64,000 bases of DNA, from the NCBI GenBank assembly GCA_933207985.1, contig OW240913.1, forward strand, positions 268,841,797 through 268,905,796. The letters run 5' to 3'. Under the pieces are notes generated by a model. It was not told the DNA's origin and ran no database searches. It saw nothing but the letters and a program-made list of their open reading frames with translations. Source of the DNA: Pelobates cultripes. Its lineage: Eukaryota > Chordata > Amphibia > Anura > Pelobatidae. Below, piece after piece: positions 10,935-22,610 of the stretch (the stretch's first letter is position 1; every line of letters starts with the position of its first letter). A program made the position numbers and the translations under genes.

Positions 10935-12927
10935 CATGGTTTTTTGTACAGGGTTATTGACTAAAATGCGAATCTTTGGAAATTCAAAGTGAATTTTAAA
11001 TTTAAGGAAAAAGTATCTGAACTGGAAAGATTCTCCAAATAAGCTGTGCTTCCAGTTCCGCTACTTTAGCTTGAAATTTGAATTTCACTTTCAATTCACT
11101 ATAAATTGCCAACAATTCTCATTTTGGTAAAAAAAAAAACCTGTACATGTAAAATATACATGATTTATTATTAGTGTTTAGAACATAGTAACATCATTCC
11201 TTGTGTTACAAATGGGCCAACCACATTTTATTTGTTAAGGCCCTCTGAAACCTTGGCATTTAAACTGACCTTTTTCAACAAACATTTTTCTTGAAAAGGA
11301 GGAATTTGTGTTTGTGGGCCACTGACAAATATGTGAAAATCCAGTATCAAAATAATAAAGGTCAGACGTGGACAGCACAGTCTCTAAATTCTCTTAATAA
11401 AAAACAAAAAAATGGAGATAACTACAGTAAAGAACAATAAATGGAAACAAATGTATGCAAAATGAGAGAATTCGAGTACAGAATAAAGGTCGTTGTAGTC
11501 TACACAGTTCTACACAGTTCTCGCTTATCTACATGATTGTAACTTCTCTGGATACATTTTATCATATATACGTCCCCTGGATTGAGAAGTAACAGTTGGT
11601 TTGTTAACCACCCCCTAGGACTGATCACATAACACTATTGTTCACACATAGCATACTCACATATTACACATAATTTTGGTCAGAATATCGAGGCAGTCAT
11701 GGTTCTAATGTAATTTAGAACTGATTATTTCTCAACCAAACCGTTACAATATTTCCAAATATTAACATCTTAAGACTTATGGGGTAGTATTTTGCAAAAC
11801 ATTTTTTTGTGCAAAAAATATAAAGATTTGTACATGCAAATTTTGGTCAGAATATCGAGGCAGTCATGGTTCTAATGTAATTTAGAACTGATTATTTCTC
11901 AACCATACCGTTACAATATTTCCAAATATTAGTGTCAAGGCTGCTATTCACCTGGCGTACCTGGTTCCCACCTGTCATTAATCCATGTATGTGGCATTGC
12001 TAGCACTCAAAACAACTATTGTTAAGGGAGCCCTATCACGAGTGATGCTTACCTACCCTTGATATGTGTTTCAACATTTTTGGATGCCACCCCTTTTGTA
12101 GCCGATTTCAATAATCATTCCTCTGCAGCATATTCCTTCAACTCTCTAAAAACTTATGGGGTAGTATTTTGCAAAACTTTTTTGTGTGCAAATAATATCA
12201 AGATTTGTACATGCAAAAAATACCAAATGCACTAGAGTTGTATTAGTGTTCGGAGTGTACCTTTAATCAATGAATTTCAAACATTGCTGTTTTGTTGACT
12301 TGTCACGATTCTTGGAAAATTTAGTTTGGATAAGTGCAATTTAGTTTTATTTACCTTCAAACTACTTGCTATTAAATATCTAAACTAAATAAAACTATTC
12401 CTAACACCCAATATACCTGGCTGCTTGAAAAGTTGTGATATAAAGTAGAAATATATGTTGTCTAAAAGTTAAATTTGCTTCTATTTTTGGATGGGCCTAA
12501 GGCATGAGCACACGACTCTACATCCGTACGTGCTTTTCCGAGTGCTGAATTCTACCTGTGTTTTTAGTTAGTTGTTTACAGTGAATTTCTTAATTAAGAA
12601 ACCAAATTGAATGAGATTTACTTGCTGTTTCTGTAGGTTAGACCAACAGTAAACAACTCTCTCAGTTTTACTTTATTCTGATTCAGTAACAAGTCTGTAG
12701 GTAAAAACTAAAATGATTTCTTTACTAGTGAATTATTTCTTGATTATTTTAACTCTAAGGGAATACAGGCATTGTTCAGAGTTCTGTTTTTTGTGGGAAG
12801 AATAACAAAACATACATTTTATGACTGACAAAGTAGGAGATGAGAAGGGGGAGCCCCAGCGTGGATATAAAGAAAAACCCACTGTTTCTACTGTATTGCA
12901 TTATTATGCTGTAAGTGTTTCTAAGAA

Positions 12928-13079
12928 TTAAAAGGGCTACTCCAAGTATCATGACCAAAACAGTGCTCTGTAGTTGTCAAACGATTTGACTATTTACATC
13001 GGGGTGCATCAGGGCACTCTTGATACCATAACTACTACTGCATACTGTAGTGGTTATGGTGCTTGGAGTGTTCCTTTAA
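12928..13079. mobile_element. TTAA-flanked MITE with ACTCCAAG termini (copy B)
   Basis: The orthologous position to 4133-4284, with the same TTAA flanks and 144-bp body. It shows the insertion happened before copies A and B separated. Confidence 0.7.
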
Positions 13080-14054
13080 CTCTTTGAGTAAGACCACGAA
13101 CAGCTTGAAATATTGCAAGTCTCTTTTCTATTGATTGTAGAACTAATATGGTCACTACAATTGTTGCTAAATTCATAATTTTATTTATCTTCTAGATTTG
13201 TGTTTGGCGCAGAGCTGAAAAAGATAGAAAAAAGTTAGAAAAGGAGCCTCATCTGCAGGTTTCTGTCTGTTATCATCTTTGGATTAGTTATGTTTTGTCA
13301 GTGTGGTAGAAAGAGAGTGGAGAGTTTATAAAAACCACAATAAATGTATCAGAAGACTAAAACAAAGTGTTGCAAATATTGTGCAGTCATAGTGCTAAAA
13401 GTGCTGGGGAACATTGATAACTTGTATAGTCTAAAGTGTACCAAGTCTCTGATTCAAATTAATGCAATAATAATATCATATGCAAATAAAACAGTGAACT
13501 TTTCAAGTCCAATTCAAACAGTGATTTACAATATGTGAAACAAAAAGATGATAGAGGTTGATACTTTCCAGTTTTTGTTGACAATTAAAAGACCTAAAAA
13601 ATTAAACTATGAATTTCATAGTGCAGACAATCTGATATTCAAAGTTAAAGATCAATACCAATAGAGGTGATGGTAGAATTACCAACTCACAATTGGGGAG
13701 GCTTTAATAATGTCTCAATCTTGACAGCATATGGAGTCTTTAAAAACAGGGGACTCCCACCCTACTTTGAGAGGCCTTTTTCCAATTCCCTTGGAGTTGA
13801 TATATAAAACAGGAAAAGTGCAGAAATAGTGTAATATGTCTTAAAGACCAGAAATCAAATTTGAAATACACTCACATTTAAAAGGGCCTTTTCCTATAGG
13901 CTGTATTTGCAAAGTGGACACCTATTTATTGGGGTGGTGTTACCCTCCAAAGATATACAGGAAATCTCCCAATTAAGGAATATTCAAATTTATTAGAGAA
14001 ATAAAGATACAAATATAAAATCACAATAAAACAATAAATGGGGCTTGTCCAAAA

Positions 14055-14086
14055 AGCGTTTCACCTATTCAGGCTTTCTCAATCAG
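14055..14086 (-). ncRNA. Hammerhead-like relic (copy B)
   Basis: Minus-strand counterpart of 5260-5292, with GAGAAAGCC, loop, AGGTGAAACGC. The GAAACGC box is kept here, but the first core box is altered (TTGAGAA instead of CTGANGA). Confidence 0.25.
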
Positions 14087-14466
14087 TAATAAAGCCACTT
14101 GTGTACTGGTGTTTATATATCCATATAATGAATTATTAATCACGTCTTTCTGTGGCCAAATGGGTCTGACGTGCGTTCCACCTTTCAGAAACAGATAGTT
14201 CAAGCCTTGTTTTAAATTGAAGAGGCTATGCCATAAGCCCCATTAGTCCACTCAGCAGAATTCTCCCCTCCTTTCATTCAAAGATTGCCTCCACGAGTCA
14301 AACCTCATTCTGACTCTAGTGGCGTCCATCTTTGCATTACAACCATTGCATTCCACCACTCGTTCTTAGTCAAATCCACCTTCTGTGCAGTAGTAACTGG
14401 TTTGTTCTATCATATTAAGTGAAGGGCAATCAGTGCATATATTCTATGGAGGTATAATACAAAGAT

Positions 14467-14764
14467 TGGAAGGTAAAAGCAATGGTTAATAAACCAGAAC
14501 CAATCTATAGGTGGAGCGCTCCAAGTGAGGTAACTCACCCCACTCTTGGTCTGTGTAAAATTACCTATACGTGGGGACAGAACAGACAATAATATGGTGT
14601 AGTATATCACAAATGATAGTGAAAAAAATTGTGATGAATATAGAACCACTCACATGGTTCTGAGCCCTAACTGGACAGGCTCAGATCTCTTCAAGCAGAC
14701 GTGTTTAGGATCACACGGAACCTTTATAGTAGACAAGAATCTCATTGTACCTTTATTAGCCCCG
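14467..14764. other. Unassigned junction between copy B and gypsy fragment
   Basis: Copy B homology stops at 14466. The following 300 bp contain no motif I recognise, apart from a possible inverted pair GGTTCTGAGCCC / GGCTCAGATC near 14657-14688. Confidence 0.5.
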
Positions 14765-15345
14765 TTGTTATCCCCTGCTAACTTTCAGAGGATGGTAGAT
14801 CGGCTACTGGATGGGTTTCAGGAGTATGCCTGCGCCTACTTGGATGATATAGCCATTTTTAGCTGCTCCTGGCCCTAACACCTGACCCACATAGGAGCCG
14901 TACTAGACCGGATTAGGGAGGCCGGACTGACCCTAAAGCCCAGTAAGTGCCATGTAGGAACGTGTAAAAACCTCCCCAAGATAGTAGTATGGGCCCCAGA
15001 GTGTGAACAGCCCTTCCAACAGCTCAAGACGGCGCTCATTAAATCATCTGTACTTTCTTGTCCTGATCCAACTAAACGCTTTCTCGTCCATACAGACGCT
15101 TCTATGTTTGGATTGGGAGCAGTACTGAGCCAAGTCGGAGCAGATGGCGGCGAGCAACCCGGGGCTTATCTAAGCCGGAAACTTTTGCCCAGGGAAGTAG
15201 ATACACTGCCATTGAAAAGGAGTGCCTGGCGGTGGTGTGAGCCCTCAAAAAGCTGCAACCTTACTTGTATGGACAACCGTTTACCTTACTCACAGATCAC
15301 AACAAATTTGGGGCACTGCGCGTGCAATCTAATGTGCCATCAGAT
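14765..15345 (+). pseudogene. Ty3/gypsy pol fragment (RT to RNase H), frameshifted
   Basis: Three frames read consecutively as a gypsy-type polymerase. First comes the end of the RT palm with FQRMVDRLLDGF and the catalytic YLDD motif (about 14783-14863). Next are the RT thumb residues THIGAVLDRIREAGL and LKPSKCHVG (about 14880-14965). Then comes RNase H with FLVHTDAS, GLGAVLSQ, AYLSRKLLPRE and a tail resembling ECLAVV and LLTDHN (about 15085-15345). Stops and frame changes follow the YLDD region and lie within RNase H. Integrase, gag and LTRs are not seen, so this is a dead internal fragment. Confidence 0.85.
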
Positions 15346-15510
15346 AGGAGTGGTGTGTTTAGTACTATTGTTATCAGTTTAATCACTGTTACGTCCCCTA
15401 TCCGTTGATGTGGAGCAAGACGCAGCAGCAGAAGAGGACTCAGCCGAGGAGGTTATGGAAGAGGATGGAGTAGGAGGAGTAGAGGAGGTGGCAGCAGGCC
15501 TGCCTGCAAG

Positions 15511-15699
15511 TCATGGTGGTGTCACCAACTCCTCTGCAGAGCCACGCATTCCATGCTTGGCAGCCGTCAGCAGGTTTGCCCAATGCGCAGTGTAGGTGAT
15601 ATACCTGCCCTGACCATGCTTTGCAGACCAGGTATCAGTGGTCAGATGGACCCTTGCCCCAACACTGTGTGCCAGACATGCCATTATTTCCTTTTGCAC
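15511..15699 (-). pseudogene. hAT transposase fragment
   Basis: A 62-residue frame with VHLTTDTWSAKHGQGRYI and TAHW. This matches the conserved start of the hAT catalytic domain, where an aspartate in LT.D.W is the first acidic active-site residue and the YI..TAHW segment follows. Upstream acidic sequence on the same strand and the rest of the catalytic core are missing or replaced by the array, so it is non-functional. Confidence 0.8.
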
Positions 15700-15748
15700 A
15701 ATCGAGTACAGGTTGGGGATTGCCTTTTGTGAAAAGAAATTTCATCCG

Positions 15749-18300
15749 GGTACCAGTGAGTGAGTGGTGGCACTGGGCACAGTATCCACTGTGAGCCTGA
15801 CACACCCGCTTTGAGACAACTAACTGCTATTCAATCTATAACAGTGAAAAAAGTTTTTTGTTTTAAAATGCAAGCTATTGTGACACCAGTGAGTGAGTGG
15901 TGGCACTGGGCACAGTATCCACTGTGAGCCTGACACACCCGCTTTGAGACAACTAACTGCTATTCAATCTATGACAGTGAAAAAAGTTTTTTGGTTTTAA
16001 ATGCAAGCTATTGTGACACCAGTGAGTGAGTGGTGGCACTGGGAACAATATCCACTGTGAGCCTGACACACCGCTTTGAGACAACTAACTGCTATTCAAT
16101 CTATAACAGTGAAAAAAGTTTTTGGTTTTTAAATGCACGCTATTGTGACACCAGATATGAGTGGCAAAGTACACTGGCAGAGGTCTGCAGAGCACACGCT
16201 GAAGGCCTGACACCCGCTTTAAGGACACTGACTGCTATTAGCTTACACTGAAAAACTTATTTTCTTTGTAAAAGCACGCTATAGAGACACCAGATATGAG
16301 TGGCAAAGTACAACGGCAGAGGTACTGACACCCGCTTTAAGGACACTGACTGCTATTAGCTTACACTGAAAAACTTTTTTTCTTTGTAAAAGCACGCTTT
16401 AGAGACACCAGGTATGAGTGGCAAAGTACACGGGCAAAGGTCTGCAGAGCACACGCTGAAGGAGGCCTGACACCCGCTTTAAGTACACTGACTGCTATAA
16501 GCTTACACTGAAAAACATTTTTTCTTTGTAAAAGCACGCTATAGAGACACCAGATATGAGTGGCAAAGTACACTGGCAGAGGACTGCAGAGCACACGCTG
16601 AAGGAGGCCTGACACCCGCTTTAAGGACACTGACTGCTATTAGCTTACACTGAAAAACTTTTTTTCTTTGTAAAAGCACGCTATAGAGACACCAGATATG
16701 AGTGGCAAAGTACACTGGCAGAGGTCTGCAGAGCACACGCTGAAGGAGGCTTTACACCCGCTTTAAGGACACTGACTGCTATTAGCTTACACTGAAAAAC
16801 TTTTTTTCTTTGTAAAAGCACGCTATAGAGACACCAGATATGAGTGGCAAAGTACACGGGCAAAGGTCTGGAGAGCACACGCTGAAGGAGGCCTGACACC
16901 TGCTTTAAGGACACTGACTGCTTTTAGCTTACACTGAAAAACTTTTTTCTTTGTAAAAGCACGCTATAGAGACACCAGATATGAGTGGCAAAGTACACGG
17001 GCAAAGGTCTGCAGAGCACACGCTGAGGAGGCCTGACAGCTTTAAGGACACTGACTGCTATTAGCTTACACTGAAAAACTTTTTTTCTTTGTAAAAGCAC
17101 GCAATAGAGACACCAGATATGAGTGGCAAAGTACACGGGCAAAGGTCTGCAGAGCACACGCTGATGGAGGCCTGACACCCGCTTTAAGGACACTGACTGC
17201 TATTAGCTTACACTGAAAAACTTTTTTTCTTTTTAAAAGCACGCTATAGAGACTCCAGATATGAGTGGCAAAGTACACGGGCAAAGGTCTGCAGAGCACA
17301 CGCTGATGGAGGCCTGACACCCGCTTTAAGGACACTGACTGCTATTAGCTTACACTGAAAAACTTATTTTCTTTGTAAAAGCACGCTATAGAGACACCAG
17401 ATATGAGTGGCAAAGTACACGGGCAGAGGTCTGCAGAGCACACGCTGAAGGAGGCCTGACACCCGCTTTAAGGACACTGACTGCTATTAGCTTACACTGA
17501 AAAACTTTTTTTCTTTGTAAAAGCTTGCTATAGAGACACCAGATATGAGTGGCAAAGTACACGGGCAAAGGTCTGCAGAGCACACGCTGAAGGAAGCCTA
17601 ACACCCTCTTTAAGGACACTGACTGCTATTAGCTTACACTGAAAAACTTTTTTTCTTTGTAAAAGCACGCTATAGAGACACCAGATATGAGTTGCAAAGT
17701 AGACAGGCAGAGGTCTGCAGAGCACACGCTTAAGGAGGCCTGACACCCAGACTCTTGCAGACAACTAACTTAAAATTGTTTCTTTTTAAATGTCAAGCTT
17801 AAGCTATTGTGACACCAGATATGAGTCGTGGCACTGGGCAAATGGGCACAGTATCCACTGTGAGCCTGACACACCAGCTTTAAGGACACTGACTGCTATT
17901 CAATCTATAACAGTGAAAAAAGTTTTTTGTTTTTAAATGCAAGCTATTGTGACACCAGTGAGTGGTGGCACTGGGCACCGTATCCACTGTGAGCCCGACA
18001 CAGCCGCTTTAAGGACACTGACTGCTATTCAATCTATAACAGTGAAAAAAGTTTTTTGTTTTTAAATGCAAGCTATTGTGACACCAGATATGAGTGGTGG
18101 CACTGGGCACCGTATCCACTGTGAGCTTAACACACCCGCTTTAAGGACACTCACTGCTATTCAATCTATAACAGTGAAAAAAGTTTTTTGTTTTTAAATG
18201 CAAGCCATTGTGACACCAGATATGAGTGGTGGCACTGACTGGGCAAATGGGCACAGTATCCACTGTGAGCCTGACACAGAAGCTGGCAGCAGTGGCAGAC
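15749..18300. repeat. Two-tier tandem array, type 1 and type 2 units
   Basis: Twelve type 2 units of about 142 bp begin with GACACCAGATATGAGTGGCA at 16147, 16285, 16403, 16545, 16687, 16829, 16971, 17109, 17251, 17391, 17535 and 17677. They are flanked on both sides by related type 1 units of about 130-139 bp (three at the left from 15749, four at the right from 17811), which carry GAGTGGTGGCACTGGGCA and GTATCCACTGTGAGC. Unit length is not a multiple of three, so the repeated minus-strand frames (MSLKRVSGL...) shift each unit and are not coding. Confidence 0.95.
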
Positions 18301-18744
18301 AACTAACTGCAATTACATTACACAGAAAAAAAAAAAAAGCAGACTGATGTTCTTGCCCTAAAAAGGGCTTTTTGGGGTGCTGTCCTTACAGCAGAGATCA
18401 GATGAGTCCTTCAGGACTGTAGTGGACACTGTATACCCTAACCTAGCTATGCATTTCCCTATCTAATCAACAGCAGCTACACTTTCCCTCCTCTCACTAA
18501 GCATGCAGCTTGAGAATGAATGTAAAATGGATGCCGTCCAGTAGGTGGGAGGGTCTGCTAGGGAGGGTGTGCTGCTAATTGGCTGGAATGTGTCTGCTGA
18601 CTGTGAGGTACAGGGTCAAAGTTTACTCAATGATGACGAATAGGGGGCTGATCGTACCGTGTATGTGTTCGCCATCCGCGGCAGACGCGAACACGCTATG
18701 TTCGCCAGGAACTGTTCGCCGGCGAACCGTTCGGTGCATCACTA

Positions 18745-19033
18745 TTCACTGGTTGTCCTTCCTTGCACCACATTTGGTAGGTACAAATCACTACAGAGCA
18801 GAATCACCGCACAAGTCTTGCTGTTTTGGAGATCTTCTGACACAGTCATTAAGCTGTCATTATTTGTTCCTTGTCAAAATCACTAAGATATTTTTGCTTG
18901 CTCATTTTTCCTGCTTCAGACACATCAAATCCTGACTGTTCACTTGCTGTCTAATATATCGCACCCCCTGACAGGTGTCATTGTAACAATATAATCAATT
19001 TTACTCACTTCACCTATTTGTGGCTGATCAGTG
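18745..19033 (-). mobile_element. Tc1-like transposon, N-terminal and terminal fragment
   Basis: Same family as 5858-6426 and 21886-22416. It keeps the start of the minus-strand transposase and the 3' flank down to TGGCTGATCAGTG followed by TA at 19034. The other half is removed at the hAT junction (18744). Confidence 0.8.
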
Positions 19034-19446
19034 TACGCAGAATACAAACTTGTGCAATTTTACATTTCTGCATTTACCAGGCCAAAACTGTATGTGTTAG
19101 GAGAGTCCTGCTTCTTCTCAAATTAGCTTGAAAAAAACAGAAAGGGAAAATATCTAAAGATTATTCATACCATAACCACTACAATTAGCTGTACGACAAG
19201 CAACAATGCTTCTGTTTCAACTCCTCCAATGCAATGTGTACCCAGGTTGTGTCTGGAATATAGGGAGTCCTTCAACGCTATCTGTTTGTCCCCTGTGGCC
19301 CTTGTCAGATATCCTATGCTGGAATGAACTAAATCCTAAAGTCAATTGCTAAATCTTTAAAAAGAATTAAAAGAAGGCAGAGTATGAACTTTTAGATGTG
19401 CGTCATTTCCAGAGAAGTGTCTTATTACCTTTAATCAGGCTCGGAC
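19034..19446. repeat. Duplicated flank of Tc1-like copy (unit B)
   Basis: The first 200 bp after the Tc1-like end (GCAGAATACAAACTTGTGCA and on) match 22417-22608 almost base for base, so the Tc1-like insertion and its flank were duplicated together. The rest, to 19446, has no recognised feature. Confidence 0.8.
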
Positions 19447-19454
19447 TGCTTATT

Positions 19455-20030
19455 TAAGCCTCTATACATATCGTTACATAGTTACATAGTTACGTAATTA
19501 CATAGCTGAAAAGAGACTTGCGTCCATCAAGTTCAGCCTTCCTCTCATATGTTTTTGCTGCTGATCCAAAAGAAGGCAAAAAACCTAGTCTGTAGCGCTT
19601 CCGATTTTGCAACAAACAAGGAAAAAATTCCTTCTTGACACCAAAATAGCAGTCAGATGGTTTCCCTGGATCAAGCAGCTATTACCCCACTAATTAGAAA
19701 CTATATCCCTGTATGTTATGTTTTTGCATGTATTTATCCTAAATCAGTTTAAACATCTGTATGGATTCTGATAAAGCTACCTCTTCAGGCAGAGAATTCC
19801 ATATCCTTATTACTCTTACTGTAAAAAAAACCTTTTCTTTGCCTTAGATGAAATCTCCTTTCTTCCAACCTAAATGTGTGACCTTGTGTCCTATGTATAG
19901 GCCTGTTTATGAATAGATTTCTAGATAATGGTTTGTACTGGCCCTGAATATATTTGTATAATGTTATCATATCCCCTCTGAATTGCCGATATCCAAACTA
20001 AAGAGATTTCAATTTTGTAACCTTTTTTTT
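19455..20030 (-). mobile_element. CR1-type LINE 3' end (unit C)
   Basis: Sister of 9850-10400, with the same 3' terminal CTATGTAA-type repeat and the same truncation point. It was therefore copied as part of the block rather than inserted independently. Confidence 0.7.
19785..19970 (-). pseudogene. C-terminal fragment of LINE ORF2, frameshifted
   Basis: Same tail motif as 10127-10363 (THRTQGHTF-like, LEERRF), but the A-run that separates it from WNSLPEEV has a different length here. The frame therefore breaks after DMEFSA. Confidence 0.6.
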
Positions 20031-20494
20031 TTTTAATACACGCTCTCCATTTTATTTAAGAGTAAACATAGTCTGATCCTGGCTAAGAGAAAATAGCTAG
20101 TAACTAGTCCCTCCTCACATTTAGCTAAATTGTGGTCATATAATATAAATATAATGTCTGTTTCGGTATGTGTGTCTGTTAGTATGTATCTGTGTGTGTG
20201 TATCTGTGTCCTTTTGTATCATTGTGTGTGTTTGTGTGTGTGTGTGTATTCCTGTGGGTGAGATTTGGAGGCGGACCCTGTGGGCGTGATTGGAGGCGGC
20301 CCCAGGGGGCCCAGACCTTTAGCTGAGCTGGTGGTGGCCCTGCTGGTCAGTGTGCCTTGAGGACTGATATGGAAACCACTGCCTTAGATGCATGCCCCTT
20401 AGGAAGAAGATTGTTGAAAAAAGAAAACGCGGCAAACTTGTGATAACATTTCTGTATAGTATACAGTAGTTTAGATTACAATAAAGAAGTCATG

Positions 20495-20541
<47 letters not shown>

Positions 20542-21451
20542 CATGGTTTTTTGTACAGGGTTATTGACTAAAATGCGAATCTTTGGAAATTCAAAGTGAA
20601 TTTTAAATTTAAGGAAAAAGTATCTGAACTGGAAAGATTCTCCAAATAAGCTGTGCTTCCAGTTCCGCTACTTTAGCTTGAAATTTGAATTTCACTTTCA
20701 ATTCACTATAAATTGCCAACAATTCTCATTTTGGTAAAAAAAAAAACCTGTACATGTAAAATATACATGATTTATTATTAGTGTTTAGAACATAGTAACA
20801 TCATTCCTTGTGTTACAAATGGGCCAACCACATTTTATTTGTTAAGGCCCTCTGAAACCTTGGCATTTAAACTGACCTTTTTCAACAAACATTTTTCTTG
20901 AAAAGGAGGAATTTGTGTTTGTGGGCCACTGACAAATATGTGAAAATCCAGTATCAAAATAATAAAGGTCAGATGTGGACAGCACATTCTCTAAATTCTC
21001 TTAAGAAAAACAAAAACATGGAGATAACTACAGTAAAGAACAATAAATGGAAACAAATGTATGCAAAATGAGAGAATTAGAGGACTGAATAAAGGTCTGT
21101 GTAATCTACACAGTTCTACACAGTTCTCGCTTATCTACATGATTGTAACTTCTCTGGATACATTTTATCATATATATGTCCCCTGGATTCCATTTCCCTT
21201 GACAAAGAATGTCGAAGAAGTAACAGTTGGTTTGCTAACCACCCCCTAGGACTGATAACATAACACTATTGTTCACACATAGCATGCTCACATATTACAC
21301 ATAATTTTGGTCAGAAAAAGATACAGTATATCGAGGCAGTCATGGTTCTAATGTAATTTAGACCTGATTATTTCTCAACCATACCGTTACAATATTTCCA
21401 AATATTAGTGTCAAGGCTGCTATTCACCTGGTGTACCTGGTTCCCACCTGT

Positions 21452-21672
21452 CATTGGTCCAGGGGTTCTCAACCCAGTCCTCAGCACCCCCTACCAGTCC
21501 AGGATTTGCGGATTACCTGGGTGTGTCTCAGGTGTTTAGAAAAAGGGGAAAAAACACCTTAGACTCTAAGGTGGTTTTTGTTTCTAAACACCTTAGACAC
21601 ACCCAGGTAATCCCTAAACCCTGGACTGGTAGGGGGTCCTGAGGACTAACGTTGAGAACCCCTGCATTAGTC
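21452..21672. mobile_element. hAT-type MITE with 8-bp target duplication
   Basis: A 205-bp body (21460-21664) starts CAGGGGTTCTCAACCC and ends GTTGAGAACCCCTG. Flanking octamers are CATTGGTC (21452-21459) and CATTAGTC (21665-21672). Copies A and B have the unoccupied site CATTAATC. An inner inverted pair (GATTACCTGGGTGTGTC / GACACACCCAGGTAATC) surrounds an A/T-rich loop. It is non-coding. A relative with a perfect target duplication is at 38757-38950. Confidence 0.92.
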
Positions 21673-21764
21673 CATGTATGTGGCATTGCTAGCACTCAAA
21701 ACAACCATTGTTAAGGGAGCCCTATCCCTAGTGATGCTAACCTGTCCTTGATATGTGTTTCAAC

Positions 21765-21885
21765 TTCAAAGTTCTGGCAACCAGTAATGTATTTCAACAT
21801 ACTCTCACCTTCTCAGTATGCATTCCATTATACAGTGCCATAGTCTCAACTTGCATCAGGGCACTCTTGATACCATAACTACTAC
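21765..21885. other. Deletion junction in copy C
   Basis: About 85 bp of unplaced sequence, then a 35-bp piece of the block (equivalent to 4208-4244 of copy A) joined directly to Tc1-like sequence. The joint lies within CTACTAC|AGCAAATCC. Confidence 0.6.
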
Positions 21886-22416
21886 AGCAAATCCTTTAAG
21901 TCCTATAATGTGCGAGATGAGGCCTCCATGGATTGGATTTGTTGTTCCAGCACATCCCACAGATGCTCAATCGGATTTAGAGGCCAAGGGCAATCTGACC
22001 AGTCTGTGGCTACAGTGCTTTCCAAGTTTTTCTGCAATTTGAGCTACGGTAGCTCTTCTGTGTGATTGGGCCAGACAGGCAAGCCTTCGCTCCCCATGTG
22101 CATCAATAAGCCTTGAGCTACCACGTGTCTGACAACTGTTCACCGGATGTCCTTCCTTGCACCACATTTGGTAGGTACAAATCACTACAGAGCAGAATCA
22201 CCCCACAAGTCTTGTTGTTTCGGAGATCTTTTGACACAGTCATTATTTGTTCCTTGTCAAAATCACTAAGCTATTTTTGCTTGCTCATTTTTTCTGCTCC
22301 AGACACATCAAATCCTGACTGTTCACTTGCTGTCTAATATATCGCACCCCCTGACAGGTATCATTGTAACAATATAATCAATTTTATTCACTTCACCTGT
22401 TTGTGGCTGATCAGTG
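21886..22416 (-). mobile_element. Tc1-like transposon, internally deleted copy
   Basis: Carries about 110 bp of its left part (AGTCCTATAATGTGCGAG), then minus-strand transposase pieces. One frame (21967-22185) keeps RRLACLAQSHRRATVAQIAEK, a helix-turn-helix of the paired-type DNA-binding region, and the N-terminus follows. The catalytic DDE part is gone. It ends GCTGATCAGTG before TA. Confidence 0.8.
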
Positions 22417-22610
22417 TACGCAGAATACAAACTTGTGCAATTTTACATTTCTGCATTTACCAGGCCACAACTGTATGTGTTAAGAGAGTCCTGCTTCTTC
22501 ACAAATCAGCTTGAAAAAAACAGAAAGGGAAAATGTCTAAAGATTATTCATACCATAACCACTACAATGAGCTGTACGACAAGCAACAATGTTTCTGTTT
22601 CAACTCCTCC
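22417..22610. repeat. Duplicated flank of Tc1-like copy (unit C)
   Basis: Direct repeat of 19034-19230. Homology stops at CAACTCCTCCAA, exactly where the hammerhead-like inverted repeat starts, marking that insertion as specific to this copy. Confidence 0.85.

Larger units (their letters stand above)
10466..14466. repeat. Duplicated block, copy B
   Basis: Homologous to copy A along about 4 kb and to copy C over its first 1.7 kb. B and C share features A lacks: an upstream CR1 tail, a (TA)n array (10889-10933) and the same substitutions in the GT-rich area. B has a private internal tandem duplication: the segment with TCAGAATATCGAGGCAGTCA occurs twice (about 11680-11765 and 11840-11930). It lacks the TTAA element of copy A; the site reads CCCTCTGAAACC. 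No gene is seen. Confidence 0.9.
15396..18744 (-). mobile_element. hAT transposon remnant with expanded internal array
   Basis: The left part (15396-15740) reads as hAT transposase on the minus strand, the middle is a large tandem array, and the right part (18300-18744) is the non-coding terminus. The terminus contains repeated GTTCGCCGGCGAAC-like palindromes and ends GTGCATCACTA. I recall this terminal sequence as a frog hAT family. The 8 bp after the end (TTCACTGG) is where the Tc1-like copy continues, so the insertion seems to have hit that element. The matching left end is missing, so no target duplication is confirmed. Confidence 0.7.
19447..21764. repeat. Duplicated block, copy C
   Basis: Matches copy B from its upstream CR1-type tail through the (TA)n array (20501-20540), then ends abruptly after GATATGTGTTTCAAC. 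A short piece of the next part (CATCAGGGCACTCTTGATACC) reappears at 21855, so the middle of the unit was deleted. It contains a private hAT miniature insertion at 21452-21672. No gene is seen. Confidence 0.9.

Noticed and set aside
16361..17764. Repeated MSLKRVSGL... frames as a repeat protein
   Set aside because: The 142-bp unit is not a multiple of three, so the frame cannot pass from unit to unit; each frame spans less than two units.
15749..18300. CRISPR-like regular repeats
   Set aside because: Units are whole-length tandem repeats with no unique spacers, in a eukaryotic context.
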